Shown here: in pieces, positions 62,182 through 64,000 of the stretch
Numbering within the stretch: position 1 is the stretch's first letter
Layout: every line of letters begins with the position of its first letter
Assembly: GCA_020847735.1 (NCBI GenBank)
Contig: JADLBL010000012.1
Span: forward strand, 62,001 to 126,000
Reading direction: 5' to 3'
Length of the DNA stretch: 64,000 bases
Source: Candidatus Eisenbacteria bacterium
GTDB lineage: Bacteria; Eisenbacteria; RBG-16-71-46
Made by a program: the position numbers and the translations under genes
The notes under the pieces: model-generated
Database searches by the model: none
What the model was told of the DNA's origin: nothing
The model's input: only the letters and a program-made list of their open reading frames with translations

Positions 62182-63797
62182 CAGCGGATCAGGTTGCGCA
62201 GCAGCGAACCCGCCAGGCTCGCCGTCGTCCGCCGCCGCGTCGTGCGCCGCCGCGGCGGAGCGCCGAGCAGCGCGCCGAGCGCGCCGCGGGCCACTTCGCG
62301 CGTCGCGGTGCGCGCGACGTCGCGCACCAGACGCGAGCCGAACAGCGCGCCCGCGAGCGCCGCCGCGCCGCCGATCACCTCGGCGGCCTTCTCGCCCGCG
62401 CCACCGCCCTGCGCCGGCGCGGAGTCCGGCGCCGAAGCCGCCGCCGTGTCCGCGCCCGCCATGCGCGCGGCCAGCATCTCGCGTGCGCTCTCGCGGTCCA
62501 CCGGCGCCGAATACTCCTTCACCTGCGCCGAGGCCGTGAGCGAGGCCTTCATCTCGTCGGGCGTCAGCGGCCCCATGCGCGCCGCCGGCGGGATCATGCG
62601 CACCGCGAAGGGCGGCGTCGGAGCGCCGTTCGGCGTCAGCACGGTGACGAACGCCTCGCCGGTTCCGAGCGTCGTCAGCGTCTCTTCGACGTCGTAGTGC
62701 GCCGTCTTGGGAAACGTGCGTGCCGCCGCCTTGAGCGCCTTGTCGTCGTCCGGCGTGAAGGCGCGCAGCGCGTGCTGGACGCGGTTGCCGAGCTGGCCGA
62801 GCACCTCGCCCGGCACGTCCTTGGGGCTCTGCGTGACGAACCACACGCCGATGCCCTTGGAGCGGATGAGCCGCACGACCTGCTGCACCTGGTCGAGGAA
62901 CCCCTTGCTCGCGTCGTCGAACAGCAGATGCGCCTCGTCGAAGAAGAACACGAGCTTGGGCTTCTCGACGTCGCCCACCTCGGGCAGATCGCCGTAGAGT
63001 CGCGCCAGCATCCACATCATGAAGGTCGAGAACAGCGCCGGACGGTCCTGCAGGTCGGACAGTTCGAGGACGCTGATGACCCCGCGGCCATCGGGTTCGA
63101 GCTGCAGCAGGTCGTCGAGTTCGAACTCCGGCTCGCCGAAGAACCGCGCCGCGCCCTGCTGCTCGAGCTCGACCAGCTCGCGCAGCAGCACGCCGACCGT
63201 GGCCTTGCTCATGCCGCCGTAGGACTCGAGCTCGGCGGCGCCGTCGCCGGTCAGGTACTGGAGCACCGCGCGCAGGTCGGACAGATCGAGGAGCGGCAGG
63301 TGCCGGTCGTCGGCGAACTTGAAGACCATCGAGAGCACGCTGGACTGCGTGTCGTTGAGTCCGAGCACGCGCGCGAGCAGCAGCGGACCGAACGACGAAA
63401 CCGTCGCGCGCAGTTGCGCGCCGCCGACTCCGGTCAGGCTCAGGAACTCGACCGGAAAGCCGGCCGCCTTCCACGCCCAGCCGGTTTCCGCCGCGCGCTT
63501 CGCCACCCGCTCGCCACCGGGGCCGGGCTGCTCGATGCCCGAGACGTCGCCCTTCATGTCGGCGAGGAACACCGGCACGCCCGCGGCCGAGAACTGCTCG
63601 GCGAGCAGTTGCAGCGTGCGCGTCTTGCCCGTTCCGGTCGCGCCCGCGACCAGGCCGTGACGATTGGCCATCGCCAGCGGCAGCGTGGCGAGGGGTTCGG
63701 GGTGGCACTCGCCGCCGTGCAGGATGGCGCCGAGCGCGACCGTGCCGGCGCCCGACGGAAAGGCGGCGCGCGCGTCTTCGATGACCTTCGGGTCCAT
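62181..63797 (-). CDS. HerA-like/DUF853 (YjgR) ATPase
   Basis: A 538-residue FtsK/HerA-superfamily ATPase of the YjgR type. Walker A GATGTGKTRTLQLLAE lies near residues 51-65 and Walker B VFFFDEAHLLFD near 258-270, with QSPKDVPGEVLGQLGNRVQH as in the family. The C-terminal ~100 residues are Ala/Arg-rich, including APPRRRTTRRRTTASLAGSL, and probably disordered. GGAGG is 8 nt before the ATG at 63797, which is why I reject a longer N-terminus. A TAGCAT box at 63826-63831 may be its -10. It overlaps the GT-C gene by ATGA. HerA-type proteins pump DNA; a role for YjgR is not established. Confidence 0.85.
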   Translation of the reverse strand: MDPKVIEDARAAFPSGAGTVALGAILHGGECHPEPLATLPLAMANRHGLVAGATGTGKTRTLQLLAEQFSAAGVPVFLADMKGDVSGIEQPGPGGERVAKRAAETGWAWKAAGFPVEFLSLTGVGGAQLRATVSSFGPLLLARVLGLNDTQSSVLSMVFKFADDRHLPLLDLSDLRAVLQYLTGDGAAELESYGGMSKATVGVLLRELVELEQQGAARFFGEPEFELDDLLQLEPDGRGVISVLELSDLQDRPALFSTFMMWMLARLYGDLPEVGDVEKPKLVFFFDEAHLLFDDASKGFLDQVQQVVRLIRSKGIGVWFVTQSPKDVPGEVLGQLGNRVQHALRAFTPDDDKALKAAARTFPKTAHYDVEETLTTLGTGEAFVTVLTPNGAPTPPFAVRMIPPAARMGPLTPDEMKASLTASAQVKEYSAPVDRESAREMLAARMAGADTAAASAPDSAPAQGGGAGEKAAEVIGGAAALAGALFGSRLVRDVARTATREVARGALGALLGAPPRRRTTRRRTTASLAGSLLRNLIR

Positions 63798-63931
63798 GCG
63801 GTGATCCTCCGTGGGCGGAATCGCCATGCTAGAGGATATCCCGCGAATCGGCACCCGGGGCGACGGCGAGCCCGTGCGGCTTCACGCGCGGCTGACGCCG
63901 CGCTTCGCGGACGATGTAGGGTGGGCGCCGC

Positions 63932-64000
63932 ATGAAGGCCGACACCCGACCCGTCTTCCACGATCCGACCGGCCGCCGGCGCCGCTGGACGCTGCGCGTC
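63932..64000 (+). CDS. N-terminal fragment of a gene running off the window
   Basis: ATG 63932 opens MKADTRPVFHDPTGRRRRWT before the window ends (23 codons seen). The VF-x-DPTGRR-x-RW start resembles fusion proteins with polysaccharide deacetylase and family 2 glycosyltransferase domains, but too little is present to claim it. A TAGGGT box at 63917-63922 lies 9 nt upstream, with a CTGACG -35 at 19 nt; no Shine-Dalgarno is clear, so a near-leaderless start is possible. It diverges from the HerA-like gene. Confidence 0.45.
   Translation, partial: MKADTRPVFHDPTGRRRRWTLRV

Overview
The window is a high-GC (around 70% by eye), gene-dense stretch of a diderm bacterial chromosome, mostly housekeeping, with most genes on the minus strand. 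Outer-membrane features are frequent: a PorV/PorQ-family barrel, a metalloprotease/beta-propeller/barrel protein ending in Phe, lipoproteins and an RND pump. With the very high GC, these suggest a soil or sediment lineage near the FCB superphylum, with Candidatus Eisenbacteria-like genomes as my best guess. No 16S gene is present, so this is inference. I see no phage, IS element, CRISPR array or plasmid feature.

Layout. (1) 1-3450: end of an RND transporter, a GH57 enzyme and a TPR membrane protein. (2) 3451-11413, minus: uvrC, xerD, a small barrel, a beta-CASP metallo-hydrolase, an SNF2 ATPase with a Tudor-like N-terminus and an unrecognised zinc-ribbon protein, mostly start/stop coupled. 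(3) 11578-13584, plus: rpsT, a signal-peptide protein and a lipoprotein beta-propeller. (4) 13622-27106, minus: a tightly packed run secA-smg-topA-xerC-lipoprotein-dapF-dapA-dapB-metalloprotease/barrel. (5) 27215-39404, minus: cspA, a TPR protein, a polyprenol-kinase-like protein, a lytic transglycosylase, guaA, purH, purC, an HAD hydrolase, purN and comEC. (6) 39519-44740: a giant PEGA-domain protein diverging from an MltD-type transglycosylase with LysM repeats. (7) 44816-49213, minus: two tandem glgC paralogues, porV and a small membrane protein. (8) 49538-54340, minus: an rRNA pseudouridine synthase, a cupin, scpB, scpA and trpS. (9) 54508-64000: a GAF-GAF-SpoIIE phosphatase, a PilB/GspE ATPase with extra zinc ribbons, a redox-dead-looking thioredoxin fold, tRNA-Ala(GGC), a GT-C/TPR membrane protein, a HerA-like ATPase and the start of one more gene.

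The genes cover lysine/diaminopimelate and peptidoglycan biology (dap genes, two transglycosylases), purine synthesis (purC, purH, purN, guaA), glycogen metabolism (two glgC, GH57), chromosome topology and segregation (topA, scpAB, xerC, xerD), protein export (secA) and DNA uptake (comEC). Two genome-wide habits are visible. The first is pervasive translational coupling through ATGA/GTGA/TTGA stop-start overlaps. The second is a recurrent promoter form, TTGAC(A/C/G)-N17/18-TAxxxT. In at least four genes its -10 box lies only 5-7 nt from the start codon, which implies leaderless mRNAs.

The most interesting candidates are the coupled beta-CASP nuclease/SNF2/zinc-ribbon module, the three-domain protease-propeller-barrel protein, and two possible tiny genes joined to neighbours by stop-start overlaps.
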